A stretch of DNA of 64,000 nt, from positions 27,664,504 through 27,728,503 of the forward strand of contig OZ037765.1 in the NCBI GenBank assembly GCA_964035545.1, read 5' to 3'. Made by a program: the position numbers and the translations under genes. Below are positions 1-14,589 of this stretch, piece by piece; within the stretch, counting starts at the first letter, position 1, and every line of letters begins with the position of its first letter. This stretch comes from Bugula neritina. Taxonomy: Eukaryota > Bryozoa > Gymnolaemata > Cheilostomatida > Bugulidae. The notes under the pieces were generated by a model. It had not been told where the DNA came from and did no database searches. It worked only from the letters and a program-made list of their open reading frames with translations.

Positions 1-963
1 ATACTAATGAGGTATTTATTAATCTATTCCAAGTTTTGCTAAAGGCCCTAGCTAACATTTGACCTTGTATTGTTGCTAGTTATAACAGTCCAGCCACATT
101 ACACAATATAGCTAGTAAATAAGGGGTAGTCTCAGATATTCTTGGCATAATAATATATTTGTAGTATTAATGTATATTAATTCTAATTTGAAACGGGGCA
201 TAGGTGAATAGCTTTGAGCATTTCTTTGATTGTCCAAAAGTGTACATACAGAGTTGATAAAATATTAAACATGTATAAAAAATGCTCAATACAAAAGTGT
301 CACTATATTTTATATACATTAGAAACTAGGCACAAAATAGCAATCATTACTATTCTTAGCCAAATATCCTGTTAGAAAAATACTATTAGATGAAAAAAGT
401 TCACCTAATTAAAATATCCCAAAATACAAATAGCGCAGCTCTATCCAGTTAGGCTGCAGTCGAGATATCTGTTAAGAGTTATCTACCCTAGAAACAGAGA
501 GCCACATGACTCCCACAGTCATGGTGCATATAAGATTCAATTTGTAATCTAAATATAGATGATCAAATTGGCATAATTTTAATGAACTTAATTTCATATA
601 CCTAAACAGGGGAAAGTGACAGTTATTTTAGTATAAAACTAATACAACTATTTGCTGAAGTCTCCAAACATATCAACATAAGCATTGTCTTCACCATTAT
701 TTGCTGGCATCAGCAATAAAACTTTTCAATTGACAAGCCACAGGTTAATTTTAGAACACATTGGTTGCCATGTTAACCCAGCTCCATTTGCATGAAATAA
801 TGCTTGTTCTTATGTATATATGAAGAATCTTAAATCAAAATAGTATTATGCATTTAGTGTTAGCAAAATATCTAAGTTACAAATCTTTGGGTAGAGAAGG
901 TAAAAAATATTGCAGGAGCTCCAATGACAAAGAAAAGTATTTGTAAAATGTTTAATTCCGGCA
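1..963. other. 3' flank of the Mox gene, no gene seen
   Basis: AT-rich sequence downstream of the Mox stop codon, expected to hold its 3' untranslated region and intergenic DNA. An AATAAA on the minus strand (plus-strand tttatt at 15-20) is the only canonical poly(A) signal I noticed and is too far away to assign. I see no coding exon or RNA gene. Confidence 0.5.
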
Positions 964-3900
964 TCATTCATGATAGATTGTCAGCCCTTGAGCAACAGCA
1001 TTCTGGTGAGCCTGCACTTGATTGGCCAGATGTAAATTGGTTAATGATACATCAACTTCTGATACAGGTTTTACTTGACCAGTCACTTTATCCCTCACAA
1101 CTTGTGTCCCTTTTGTCCTTTTCCATTTCATTCTTCGGTTTTGAAACCAAACCTTTACCTAAAGTAACAATTAAAAATCAAATAAAAATTGCTGCTGTGT
1201 AGGTAGACTTTCAGTGTTGGTATTGCTGTCAGCTGACAATGTTATTATTACAGGCTGAAGTTCAGTAGAAATGGTCAGATTAGTATTGCTGGTTTTTGTG
1301 ACATCTCCCAGGCTGAGCCTGATGACATATCAGGCATTGGGCACTTTACATCTTGTGAATATTCTGATTTATATTAGCTAGGAGTTATTTACTCTTGTTA
1401 GGTTTTTACAACTAATCAAGTTTATGAATATTAAATATATTTTAGTCAAAAACAACTTAATCTTTAATGCTAATTAGGAAAATCTATACAATAAAATAAC
1501 TATAAGTGATACTGTATAGTTACACACATTTATAAGTATTTATTATATTATTACATTTTTCTGTAGAGCAAAATTTACCACTTCCAACACCTGACGAGGA
1601 TGGAAGTCATTACCATTCAAAATGTCATAGTAAAGCATCATTTTAGCTCTTAGTTTTAAGTAACTTTTTGTAATTTTTGCATCAACAAAATAGATCAGCA
1701 GCAAAACAAAGTTTGAAAAGTTCCATATTTACTCTTGTACATCTATGCCTAGAATACCATGGTCATGCTTGCATTACAGCTTGGCTTTATTATTTTCCAC
1801 TTTCAGAGTTATAGAATGTTCTAGCTAATGCTCATTACTTTCTATGTGCATACCTGATTGCAGATACAGCAATTATTTTCTAATAAAACAGCTTCATTAC
1901 TTAAAGCTACTTTTACTGCATATTAATAGGTATATTAGTAACGCTGAATTTTTCATGAGTTCCCAGTTGCATTATTTCAAAACCTGCCCTTACGGTAAAA
2001 TATCAACAACCAAAAGAGTGGTATGCTGAATCTCCATACAAAATTACGATGAAACTTCTACTATACCCTGATATGATGTGCTTTTTATGTTTTATTGTTA
2101 TAGTAAGAACCTAACTTACAAAATAAATGGATTTCTCTACACTTGTTACAATTCTTTGGATTATATAGAACACATAAACCCATCTATAGAAGTCCGTTGA
2201 CATCATGTGATTACACAAACACCACTGGTTCAACCACAGCAATGTGTATGCAAGCAAAACGATTGTTTCCTTTGGCAGCTTCACAGAAAAATAATGCATG
2301 GGAACAGCTGCCTGTAGCAACCATATTGATTAATTTTATGGTTATGAGGATCTGAGTGGTAAACCTTATTTGAAGACATTCCTCTATATATCATGGCATA
2401 TAACTTCATAAATTGGCAAATAAAAATGATTTCAGCTTCTGTGCATTAGATTAAACAGCGATATATTAACCAGTTGATGGTTTTTCAGTGTTATTTGCTC
2501 CCACTATGGGAATGTCAGTATGCACCCAATGCTTTCAACTGACAAGAGTTGACTCATCTAAAAACTGATAACTATTTTTTGGAACTGATTTGAATTCTTT
2601 GTAGATCCTAAAAGTTTGATTGCTTTGATAAGCATGGAAGGCACTAATAGCTACTGCTTGCTTCTGCATCCATAAAGTACTCATTGAAGTTTTGCAAATA
2701 CAACAAAAGCAACTATAGGCCATCATTACTAAGAGAGTTGTCGATTTCAACAAGAGTTTCCTTTTATTTCAAAAGCTCACAATAATTAACCTAAATCTAA
2801 ATGTATAATTTGGGCAGCTCATAGTATATAGGTGATTTTTAAATTAAGAGGGTTAATGATAGGCCTGCATATGAGCAGAATATAAATTAACAACTGCATG
2901 AGAAAATTGCTGGGTATTTGGGGCTTTAGAATGTCTCTTCACATTTATGACTAAAATGTTGCTGAAAAACCTCATAATGCCAGACTATAAACTTCTTCCA
3001 AATTCTGGTATTCAATACTCATTATCAGATAGTAAGTATGTTTGGCTGTATATGGTTTATTTAAAGAACAAATTTTGTACTTGTACAGTATTTATTTGTT
3101 TACTCAGTATTTGCAGTTTAGGCTTTTACAGCCTACTAGACCTTCTACTATATACTAATACTACCAGCCACTAGATATGTTTGGCTCATAATGTTACATG
3201 ACCAAAAAGCTACAAGCTGATAAACATCTACTGTTTTTTCTATCTGCGCTTAGCATACAATATAAAACTCTATTATCATAATAAATATGACATATTCGTG
3301 CTTATGATGGCTGAATAAATTTATTGAAATGCCACAGACACTAAGCAGATGTTCGTGAAATAATATTTATTCTGGGCAGTGTCATGTGGAGTAGTGCATA
3401 TTTTGGTTTTGTTCACCACATTTGGTTTACCATACAGGGTTCATAACCTTTCCCTGCAGTACAGACTGCAGTAAAATTAGACTAAAACTGTCTGATTCAC
3501 ATTTTGTAATCAGAAGTCTGTAGACTAAAAACCTAACACTAATGTTTCTATAAGTTTCGAGCTGCATTAGGGTCTCACCTGCCGTTCAGTAAGATCTAAG
3601 GCCATAGATATTTCATATCTTCTCAATCTAGTCAAATAGTTATGATTCAGAAACTCTTTCTCCAACTCTTTTATTTGATGTTTCGTAAATGCAGTTCTTT
3701 CTTTTCGTGGCTTACTTGATGAAAAATTTCCAGAATCATCACTTTCTAAAATATAATATTATGATTAGAGAATATTTAGAAAGCTACCTTCACACTTGTT
3801 CATTGTTTTATAACAACATACATTTCTGGGAAACTTGGCAGATTTTAAATTATTTCATTATTTCAATTTTGCTAATTGTAAATGTATTATACTAATGATA

Positions 3901-6900
3901 TTAAATAACTTGGTTTCACGGACAACCTATAAAACATAAAACTTTCAAATACTTTTTTCTAATTTTATCCATGCGATACGTTGTGATGATTACTTTTTTT
4001 ATATTATCTATATAAAATAAGCAAAGCAAAAATAATGTATATGACAACTGATGTATAAAATATAACATATAAATATGTGAGCAAATGTTAAAGGCTGCTT
4101 ATTAATCCTAATTCACAAAGGTTGAATTTACTAAAGTGATACAACATATACTAATCAAATTATTAGGTTTTAAAGTATCTTATAAGTGCCGTATTAAAGC
4201 TTCAAAGTTGATAACAACCAAAGTATTATAGTCACAAAAATTATGAACTGTAGGTGATTTTACCCTTCATATGCAAACAAACCGATATTTCTAATAAAAT
4301 GTTCAAGCTAGAATTTAATCTAAGGCTTTGAATGTAAATACAATTAGGCAATAGTATAAAGAATATTAGTAATTGGTTATGATAAGACTGGAAAACTATC
4401 TTTACAAGATTCTATACTAACTGATATGGCTATGAGTTAAAAGTGCGATGGCAGTGGCAAAGACTTGGCACACTTGATAAAGGAGTTAATTAAGTTAACT
4501 TAGTTTTTGTGACTTTTAATTACAGATTAAAATTCTCCATTGTAATGAAAGATTATCAGAAAAAAACTTGAAAAATAATTCTGTTCTAGTAATGACAACA
4601 TGTTAATATGCTTGTAGCAACCCCTAAAAATAGTATGTTGTATATGCACTATGAACAAAAATGTTTAGACTTTAGGGAGTTTTAGAACTTCAAGCTAAAT
4701 GAAAATTATTCACAACAAAGATTTGCCTTCTACTTATTCCTAAGCCTATGTCTTATTTTACTGGGAACAATGTTTTTCATTAGCCCTCAGTAGAAGTAGT
4801 TAACATTTCAATTGCCATAAATCTTATAAGGGAAATACAAATTTTATGTGAGGCTATAAAAAATAATGTGGGATGAGCTCACACAAACATGAAGAAAGCT
4901 TTGATGATTGAGAGTGTAGGCTAACTGCAAGTTATAGTTGCTGTTGACATTTATTGACTTAAAAACAATATTTAAAGTTCACTGCTTAAATAAGCAACAA
5001 AAAACAATGAAATTTTAAAGGAAAATGATATACATAATATATATTTGCAAATAGCTGAACTATTTTGCTTACTGTTGATACTTGATGGGGTGTTTTAGTA
5101 GGAATAATGTACAATACTACCTATAGGCATAACACAAATACTTTTTTATTTCTATACGCTAACTAGCTTTATTTATTATTTATTATAGATTGTTTCCTAG
5201 TTTTTGAATGCATACAGTGGTTAGAGTTAGAAGAAAATAGCAAGGGTATACCATAAAAATCACTACTAATTTGAGGGCCTGAGGTGCCAGCAGCCTCAAG
5301 TTTCCTATAAGTCTTATAAAGCACGACGTCAGAAGTAAAATACCATCTTGAGCAATCAAAAATATTTGAACTTGTCCTCTTATTTCTGATAAAGCAGAAT
5401 GGCAGGAAAAAAGCCAACTTATTTTTTTAATTTATCTTCTTTTTTAGGCTGCGATTTAAATCTTTTTTGGAACAAAATAAATTATAAGAAAGATAAGGAC
5501 TATTGGATTAACTGGTAATTTTAAAACTAAAACATAAATGATCACTTGTGTGTTGTATTTGCATAAGGATAAGTTAGATTCTTGTTGAGGTTTTTACAAA
5601 AAGTGACTTATTATATTGATATTCATTTGTTAAAAATGATTTGTGTTGAATTTGACATTTCTACTAATAAAAACACATAAACAACACACAAACCTGAACA
5701 AATTGAACAGATGAGTCGGAGAAACTGCTCATTTTGGAAGCCATTGAGGAAAATAATAGTGATGGTTATAAACAGTAGCTACAACACATTGCATGTATTA
5801 GCTTTTAATCACTAGTTTAGCATAGCTATTGAATGCAATGGGGAATTATATGCTGGGAGTACTGTTTAGTTTTAGAGGACTCCAAAAACAACAGTGAGGT
5901 ATGGTGTGCCCCTGCATACCCCCAATTTTGACCACTACATTGACTAAAGATTATTAAAAATGTAAAAATACTACTTGTTATTTACAAAAAAGACTAAGGA
6001 ATGATGCTCAAATTAGGATGGAAACAGCATGTAGTAAAAATATCTAAAACTAGTTCATATAACGCTGCAATATTTCGAGTTTTTCTTTTACTCAAGTCCT
6101 TGAATGGTTTCACTGCCCGCATTCCACCATTCAATTGCTTAGTAATTGTATAAACTGTGCTATGAGATATAACACAAATAATCATTAAAGTTATTAATAT
6201 ATTCCATTACTTTTTACACTTTCTTCGACTAAGGTCGCTAGTCTGCAGTTTGTATTGCAAATACTTAATTCTAAAGCTTGAGTTGAAAACAAGAAAATAG
6301 CAACTAGAAACTAATGTTTTCATATAAGTATTCTATAAGCTCATCATATCTATTACCAAAAAGTACCAACTAGACATTACATTTGAATATCACTGGGTGT
6401 TGTAATTATATAATATATTACAATTATAATATTATAATTGATTATAACTATTGCCCTGCAAGTGTTGGTAAAGATACCAATTCAAGATACCAACTCAAAG
6501 ATGTTAACTTGCATGGCAGGCACAAAGAAAATGATTACATGAGTAACTTATATTAACAAGTTTTAAAAAGTACCTTGATTATCAGCCTATCATTGCTACT
6601 GTTTAAAAACACCAAAATATAGTTTCAATAACGAACAGGCCACTGTATATATATATATATATATATATAGAGCAAACAGAGCTCACTGATATTATGTTGT
6701 AACAGTACACAGCATAACTGAACTTGATGTGTCCAAGTTTTTAAACTATTTACCAGACTAATAACTTGAATCATGGGAAATAAATTAGGGCATCAATTAT
6801 TTTAAACCATTTTATGATAAGAGCCTAATTTCAACAACCAGCAGAGGCTTGCACAAGCTGAAACTAAACTTGCTAACATTTCGAAAGGAGGTCAGGGATT

Positions 6901-9900
6901 GAATGATGAAGCATTTGAATAAAATGGTACAAATGTAAAATCTAGAAAAACATTTATAAACTGTATTACAAGCATTATGGTGTGTACTTACTAGGGGAGG
7001 ATTGACTTGTATGTATGAGTGGAGGCTTTTCCTCCATGTGATCTGAAGTAGTTTTGTTAGAATACATATCTGAAGAAACTTGTAGAGACGTAGGTGAGCC
7101 ATGGTTAAGCTGTGAGCTAGAGTGAGCAACTGGTATAGAGTGAGTTGATGTTGTCAGATCATCTGCCCTTGGTATTCGTTGGGAACTCTACAAATAAAAA
7201 CGTATGACCAGCTATGAGCTGTTATAGGCGCAACTGAGTTTTTAATCTTGAATTTATAAATAAGTCAGGCTGCTGTAGGTATATAAATATATGTACACAC
7301 AATTACCACAATCTAGCTAACAAAATTCTGACATTTAATTTTTATAAATATAGGTTATTATAATTGTTAGCATTATATAGACTTATTAGACTTGTATAGA
7401 TTATTCAATGCGTTTATTAGTTCATTCTTTTTGCCTATATTAATATTAGGCTTTCTAAAATCTGCATGAATTTAAGGTTTGAAAAATGGAGATTCTCCAC
7501 AAATCAAATTTTTAGTTGAAATTACTATAAGCCCAAGGGCTGAATTGAGCGCAAACTACTTCCTCTCAGGCTTGAATGAATTTCTTGTAACACATCTATC
7601 CAAATTTGAGTACGTTTTAACTATAAGAAAATTAGAGTTTGAATGAACCAACAATGACTTACAAGCTGAGCATTTTTATATTTCCTGTAAACATGTCAAA
7701 CATCATGATTCATATTAAGGTTCATGAAAGAAGACTAATAGACAAGTTCCTCAACATCAATAAACATTGTGTCTCAATTAGCGTGAAAGAAAAGCAAGTA
7801 AAACAGAGAACTAGCCACAGATTCACGGTATAATACTATTATGTGTGCACAGTACTCCCTGCATGGCGTTTTTTACAGCTTGCTAATAAAAACATAGAAT
7901 TTATTTCCTGCCTGACCATACCACCATGCATAGATGAGTTAGTAAGAGATGAGATCAAATAGAAAATGGCTGTTTACCAATCTTTCAAGTCATAGATTAT
8001 ATAAGTTAGAATTTAAATTAAAGAAAATTATTAGCTAGGGGCAGATGCACAATTGAATCGTAAAGTTGTTTCTGTTGAAAAACATTTAAACCCTTTTCTA
8101 CTAAACCAAAGCATATAATACATTTTTCCATATTACATACATAGTCGCTTGCTTTCTGCGGCTCACAACATTTTTTTATATAATTTCAATTTCCTTTCCA
8201 TTGCAATAATTTATGGCAAACAACACAGACTAAGGAGTGTAATGCCTAGCAACAACTGAAATGCTAATCTTCAAAATATTGTAAATTCAATAGCTAGAAG
8301 TTTATTGCCTTTCAAATATATTTTGCAAACAAATCTGGAATAATCTTATGAGTTTCTGGTAGCCAAAACTACCCTTCAGACTGTTTCAATTTTTTTTTAG
8401 ATCAACAGTGCAGTTAAAAACAACATGGATTGAGGTAACAAAAAATAATTATTGCTTCTAACAAAAAAGTTCACATTTGAATATTTTGAAAATACAACCA
8501 ACTATATACAGTTTATATACTTGATCAATAAATGCAAATGTAAACTGCAAAAAATACCCTATACACCTTTTTGTAAGAACAGAATATATTAGGTTACTTG
8601 GCATTTGTTATATACTTGTATGATACTTAGCAGGTTTACCTGCATGTAGTCTGGTATATATGCATCTCGGACTGAGTGAGGTGCAGTGTTGATGCCCCAA
8701 TCTGGTGCATATCCATAAAAAGGAGAGATTGCTGAGGAGCGTTGCATTGGCTGATGCCATGCTATAATGATACAATACAAAATACCAGTTACAAAACAAA
8801 ATATAATAACTGGAATAACAACTTAAAAAACACAATTATAAAAACTGTACTCTGCTTATAGTTTCTAGAAAAAATAAAAAGATAGTACAATGTGGCATCA
8901 TGGAGGCTAACATGGTACCAACTATCTGGTAAAGCTGCAGAACTAGTTTTATATATAACACAACAAATTACTTTGTTTTCTTTATAGCTATAAACTTATA
9001 CAAACAATTATACTTTATCATTTATGTACAATATGTATATCACAGTATATGCATTATATTTTGACAAAAAAACCTCTGCTTTTATATTAGTAATACAAAT
9101 ACTTACTAAATATTTGTCAATTGCAAAGCAGCTAAAGTTAATGCATGCAGGCACTGGTGTTTATAGCAGTTTAAATTAAATGACTGTCCATAAACTGTGT
9201 GGCAATTAAAAGTAGCCCTATGACCACTTCATTATCCTTAGCCATTTCAGAAAGGTATCAATTTCAACACAACGCATGCAACTAGTATGAATAACTGTAG
9301 CAGATCATGCAGTAAATACTAGTGTTAAAGAAAAACAATCACAATGCAATTACGATTATTAAAATTATGTAAAATACATTCTGTTGGACAATTTTTGAGT
9401 GATTTTACATTAGTTGATTGATGAATACTAGCACTAGCACTACCATCAAACTATTAAATTAAGTATATTTTTATAATCTAAAGCCAAGAAAGAAGACCTA
9501 GAGTATGGAAAATACTATTGAGTTCAATATGCACTTACATGTTTATGATGTATAGTTGTATAGAAAAAATTATCGAGTATTACTTTCATAGAAACTTAAA
9601 TAAAATAATTATCCCAATTCTAATAAATATTTTGTTATAATGAATCGAATTTGTTAGAAAGGTATTCTTCTGTCCCAATATGGAAATTATATCAACCTCA
9701 TTAACTGCAAGTTATTAGGGTTAGCCTAATAACAATATCAATATGTGTGTGAATATCAATAGGAAAAAAACAATATAGATCCAATTGATAAAGTTTGGCT
9801 ATTAAAACAGGCAAATAAATCTAACGGCAATTATTATTATAATTATTATTACATTTTGACAGCAGGTTTGCTATTTAACTGATAATATTATATGCTGACT

Positions 9901-9964
9901 CACCTGCAGGGTAATGTGGTATAGCTGGTGTGCTAACAGAACTATAAAACCTTGGTTGTTGCAT
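964..9964 (-). CDS. Mox: Mox/MEOX-type homeobox transcription factor
   Basis: Five coding exons on the minus strand: 9904-9964, 8640-8761, 6992-7187, 3579-3745 and 964-1158. All have GT/AG borders and compatible phases, giving 246 residues. The ATG is at 9964 and the TGA at 964-966. The homeodomain begins after [10 protein letters not shown] and contains the Mox-typical [14 protein letters not shown] stretch and recognition helix [14 protein letters not shown] with Gln50. It is split by an intron between LTERQ and VKVWF (homeodomain 44/45), a position I recall from Meox genes. The N-terminus is rich in Pro, Tyr, Gln and Ser and includes [11 protein letters not shown]; the tail ends in LTIYHE. 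Mox proteins are nuclear DNA-binding factors of mesoderm and muscle development in bilaterians. Introns of 1.1-3.2 kb leave room for enhancers. It is head-to-head with RPAP3 across about 4.6 kb. An untranslated upstream exon is possible but not seen. Confidence 0.95.
6646..6669. repeat. (TA)12 microsatellite in a Mox intron
   Basis: A perfect run of about twelve TA dinucleotides between Mox exons 3 and 4. It is a simple repeat with no further feature attached. Confidence 0.9.
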
Positions 9965-11390
9965 TTTTGATTATGTTCAGGACAAGTCCAGACTGCTAAT
10001 GGTGATTAACTTATGATTATAATGATGATGATGATTACTTACAAGGCTCCCAAACTTGTTGACTATTCGCTTGTAAAGTGCAGCTGGCAAATGTCCATTT
10101 GGGGGCGTGTCTAATTGAATCGGCAGCAACACTGTTCAATGAGCTGCCTCATGTTTTGTATGATTGAAGGACAACGGAAGTTTTTGCATAAATTTAGAAA
10201 TTAACAAAATAGAGCAATTACTAAATATGCTGTATGTAACATTACACAAATTATAAGTATAGATATAAGCCTTTATATTAGTATATAAGAAAAACAACTG
10301 TGACTAGCAAAACATCATCTAGTCACCATAAGTAGACAGATCTATACAGAAAAACACAGAAACGTCTTTCTAGATTTAAAAAATTGTCTCCATACTTATT
10401 GAAGGCTGCTTTTAAAAATATTTTTGGTATAATAAAAGGCATATGTACACTGTGTTTCCAGTATATTGAATGGATCCATGGATGGATTTGTGGTTGGGAT
10501 TGCATTAACTTATGGCTGTGGTTTCATTCGATGCAACTGTTTCCAAACATGTAATGGAGTGATATCAATTTTTATGTATGTATAACAAAAATTTGTCATT
10601 TTTTCAATTGAACGCTGTATTTTATTGTAGCACTATTAGTTTTTGCGAGTTTATTGAAAATAAATATGATATTTCTGCATAAGTGTTACATCAAAGCACA
10701 TTTGTGCCTTATGACTATTTAATATTGCAATAATTTTCAAACTGTTACCTATAATAATAGTTTGGAAGTTTATTTTATATTAGAGCAATAAAGAGCCATT
10801 TATAGTAGCTAGTGAGGCCTAGCCCTGAAGAACCCATGAAAAAGAACATCTTGTGTGAAAGACTGTAGCGCAGCATAATATAAAGACATTCCTTTGAAAA
10901 CCTGTGGTAAAACATCAATCTCATTGTTGATACCACAAAAATACTAATGTTTTCTTTATTACCACCTATCAAAATTACATTCACACGCAGCTGACATTCT
11001 ACTCCCAATCGTTTACAGGTCTATATTTAGTAAGGCAGGTAACCACCATCACCTGCTGCTGATTGCTGAACCAGTGCGTTGCTCTGTCAGTTCAATTATT
11101 AATTCACAAATTTTGCTGCCTAGATTTATAAATGGTCACACCTATGTCACAACTTCTCATTAACGGCACTGTTTTTATATAATATAAAGATCTGAAAAAT
11201 GTGTATTTATGTAACAAGGGACTTTATAGTAGCCTATGTCAATTCCATACCAAGTTTTCTGCAGGCCTTTTATGGAAAATTTATCCCAAAGGCTCAATAG
11301 TTTCATATTTTGTAAAATATAAAAACTGAGCAAATAAATAAATACACTTAATAATATATAGGCCTATGACATATTAACAAACAAAACAAA

Positions 11391-11416
11391 TTGAGATTTG
11401 TCTAAACAAATCTCAA
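11391..11416. repeat. Perfect 11-bp hairpin
   Basis: Arms ttgagatttgt and acaaatctcaa are exact reverse complements separated by ctaa. This is a short inverted repeat in intergenic DNA. No poly-T tract or coding context suggests a terminator or RNA gene. Confidence 0.6.
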
Positions 11417-11938
11417 ATTAATAGCTCTAGCTAGAAAAGCAAAACAGTGCAAGAGAAACTTTTTATTAATTTGCATTGCCTTTTTGTCGGTGAATATATG
11501 CAAAGCTGCCAATATGGCATTGTATAGTTATAGGGAGGAGAAATCCTGTACATATAATCCTAAAGCTCTGATAAATCATTGTGCGTAGTTTCTGTATCAA
11601 TTTTATTGACATTATACTAGCAAAATGGATTGATAGATGATTAGATATAGGCTTGTATAGGTATATCGGAACTCAAGATCTAGCATAATTTTAAGTGGGA
11701 GAAAAGAGCTATATGTCACAGCTTACACTATTTATTTTGTGTGTTTGTTAATATTTATCTAAATGTTTACATTTTGTAGCTATTTTGCTGATGATGGGCT
11801 TTATCTGTAGGCCACATGGAGCAGCACATGTGCAGTTCTTATGGAAAGTAAACTGAACTTTCGTTTGATGTTGATGAGAGAGAATTAGACACTTCTGTCA
11901 GCTGGATAAATGCATTCTTGTATAAACAATTATAAAGC

Positions 11939-11965
11939 CATTATCTGATAAACTGTCAGATAATG
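11939..11965. repeat. Perfect 10-bp hairpin
   Basis: Arms cattatctga and tcagataatg are exact reverse complements around a 7-nt loop. It lies in the same intergenic region as the hairpin near 11.4 kb, and its function is unknown. Confidence 0.6.
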
Positions 11966-13139
11966 AGCTATACAATTTCAACATTATACCAGCTCTCTAT
12001 GCTCATCGATTCTTGTATTGCAAATATATATTATATTATTGTGTATAAAAACTTGCATTTGATATAAGGATAATCTTTAGTTTGCAGTATTTTTGGGTAT
12101 CTCTATATGGAAAGCTTGCAACAACATTTTTTTCTTACATAAACTGAAGCAAATAGCAAAAGAAGATTACATTGTGCTATACCTACCTATAGAATATATG
12201 AGAAAAATGCAATTTTTCATAATTGCAACTGTACAAATTGCTCTGAAAAAAATGACCCATGTACACAATATATGACAATATTTAGCTTATATATAAATTC
12301 TCAAAATAAGAGTATACTGGACAACCTTTTCTATATTATTAGGTTTAGAATAGATTATGAATTAGTTGATGGTGAACTTTTATTGAGTAAAGTTATGGTA
12401 ATTTGAAGGTGTATAAGTCATATGTAAATTTTATTTTTACCTAATCTGCATGCTTTATGCAGGACTAAGGTGAAGTGATTAATCATGCAACTTTTGAGCA
12501 TTTCTATTGAAGTAACAGTTTAATGTTCTTTTTCAGTCAAATATTAGAAACAGCCTACAAGTTATTATTTATATGCAAAGATATAGCTAGCAGTAAGTAG
12601 TTAGTAACTAATTTTTATGAATATAACGATTTTGGCTGTATAAAGTTGATTTGGTCTAAACTCTAATGCAAATACTGTACATGTGTGTAGAGCTGTGTGA
12701 TTTAAGCAACTCTTAGTAGTTATCTTTCCAAATTATTTCAACGCTATGAATTGCTTTTGCGCATCTAACAGCTGTGTCAAGGTCGAATGCGAAGAAAATG
12801 TTTATGATCATAATTATCATTATGGTATGAATTGAGAATGGAAATTAAAATACCATTTTCACAACCATGTTATTGTTATTGTTTTCTGACAATTTATTGT
12901 ACTTCTTATGAAAAATATATATAATTGAAATGAGCTTTTGAACAAAATAAAAATGTCAAAGCTCAAAAACTGAACGTTAAACAGTAAAAATAAACATTAA
13001 ATTTAATAAAAATAAAATTAAAAATTAAAGCTGAATTTTTCGTAATCGATCTATAGACTTAGACTAAGACTATACTTCATTGAATGATTGATATTCATGA
13101 AATAAATATAATTTTTAATTTTGTATACTTAATATATAA

Positions 13140-13500
13140 TTATATGTATTATAGTAATACTAATAGTATAAATATAATAATGCTATTAGTATAAGTATTA
13201 CAGTATCAGTATGAGTATTACTATTACTATTAGTATTAGTATTACTATTAGAATTAATATTACTCAAGTATTAGTATTACTATTACTAACAGTATTAGTA
13301 TTAGTATTCATATTGATATTATATTAGTATTAAACTATTACATTTAGTTTTACTATTACTCAATTAGTATTACAAAACTACTGCTAATATTCCATTTTTT
13401 TAGTATTACAACTTTTACATACTCGGACTTTACTAATACTCGTAGATATAATAATAATTATGATATAATATAGGGCTATAATACTATTAGTATTGGTAAC
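13140..13500. repeat. Degenerate TAT/TAG/TAC microsatellite field
   Basis: Dense, impure runs of ATTAGT, ATTACT and TATTAG trinucleotide-like motifs. Weaker echoes continue to about 13950. Similar fields occur near 24.0-24.3 kb and 47.7-48.6 kb, so this looks like a genome-wide class of simple sequence. Confidence 0.75.
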
Positions 13501-14589
13501 TTAAACTAAAACTCAATTCACAATCACCTTTGTCCTCAGTTATTAGTCATTGGCCATTGCTTTAGGGCGAAGGTATATATTGGTTTGATGAGCAATCTGT
13601 AATGCTCATTATGATTATCATTATGAGATTATCCATTATGGTTGTAAGTGATTATGATTGCATTTGTCATTGTATGCTCATTACTCTTTACTGATGGTGA
13701 TTACCTTGCTTAAAGTTAATAGTTTTAGTAATAGTAATAGCAATAGTGCTTCATCTAATCCTTATTCTATTACTTTCTGTAAAGTATAGTATGATAGTGA
13801 TAGTATGCAGCTGTTTACATTGATATTCATATTAAAACTAGTGACTATTACTTTTAGTATTACGAGTTTAGGCCTAATTACTAATATTAATTCATTTTGT
13901 TTAAGAGTATTAATAATACTAATAGTATTACTATTTAAGTAAAAACATTGAATAACAATCATTTTCCTAACATATAATGAATTTGAAATTTAAAATTTAA
14001 AATGAATAAAAGCTAATTTTACCAGTTTTAATACAACTTTTGTTTGCTGTTTATTATTAGTATAAGAATGAAATATATTGTTTTTTAGGATGTATAATTG
14101 TATAATTTTTTACGTAGCAACATAATAGTTCTAAACTATGTAATAATCATGCAAAGAGACTTTACTTTAAAGATATGTGCTAAAAACTATAGAACATATA
14201 ATAAGGAAAAGCTAAGGTTATCAGCTGAAAAGCCTTTTAGTTGGTATAGCAATATAGACCATTAAAATTTCACTTTCATATAGTTTCACAAATACTTGTT
14301 TTTTTTCACAATGCATTGAAGTATTTAGGACAGCTACATATTCAACTACTGATAAAATAATTCATATAGCCTCTTCATTTTATTATTTTAATATGACTAG
14401 AAAAGAAAATAGTATTTGTTTTAAATCAATTCTTTTAGAAAATAGTTAAATTATTATGATTTTTTGAAGTGACCAGTTTTAACAAGGTATAAAAATAATA
14501 TTCAATAACTATTGTCCAATTTGTCATACTCTATATTAGCACTTAGTTAATTATGTAATATTCAACATATATGATCATTCAGGTATAAA

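Larger units (their letters stand above)
9965..14589. other. Mox-RPAP3 intergenic region, no gene seen
   Basis: About 4.6 kb between two divergent start codons. The first 200 bases upstream of Mox are less AT-rich and include GGGGGCGTGTC near 10100, plausible Mox promoter/5' UTR sequence. The rest is AT-rich with short hairpins and a microsatellite field, annotated separately. The longest open frames are about 60-77 codons without splice context or recognisable similarity, so I call none. Regulatory sequence for Mox is likely here but cannot be pinpointed. Confidence 0.5.

Noticed and set aside
5169-5417. 82-codon minus-strand frame in a Mox intron
   Set aside because: No similarity, no splice context, and not needed to keep the Mox frame.
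10775-11008. 77-codon minus-strand frame in the Mox-RPAP3 gap
   Set aside because: No recognisable domain, and unsupported by promoter or poly(A) signals.
13140-13500. CRISPR-like or satellite array
   Set aside because: Units are impure 3-6 base repeats without spacers; this is ordinary microsatellite sequence in a eukaryotic genome.
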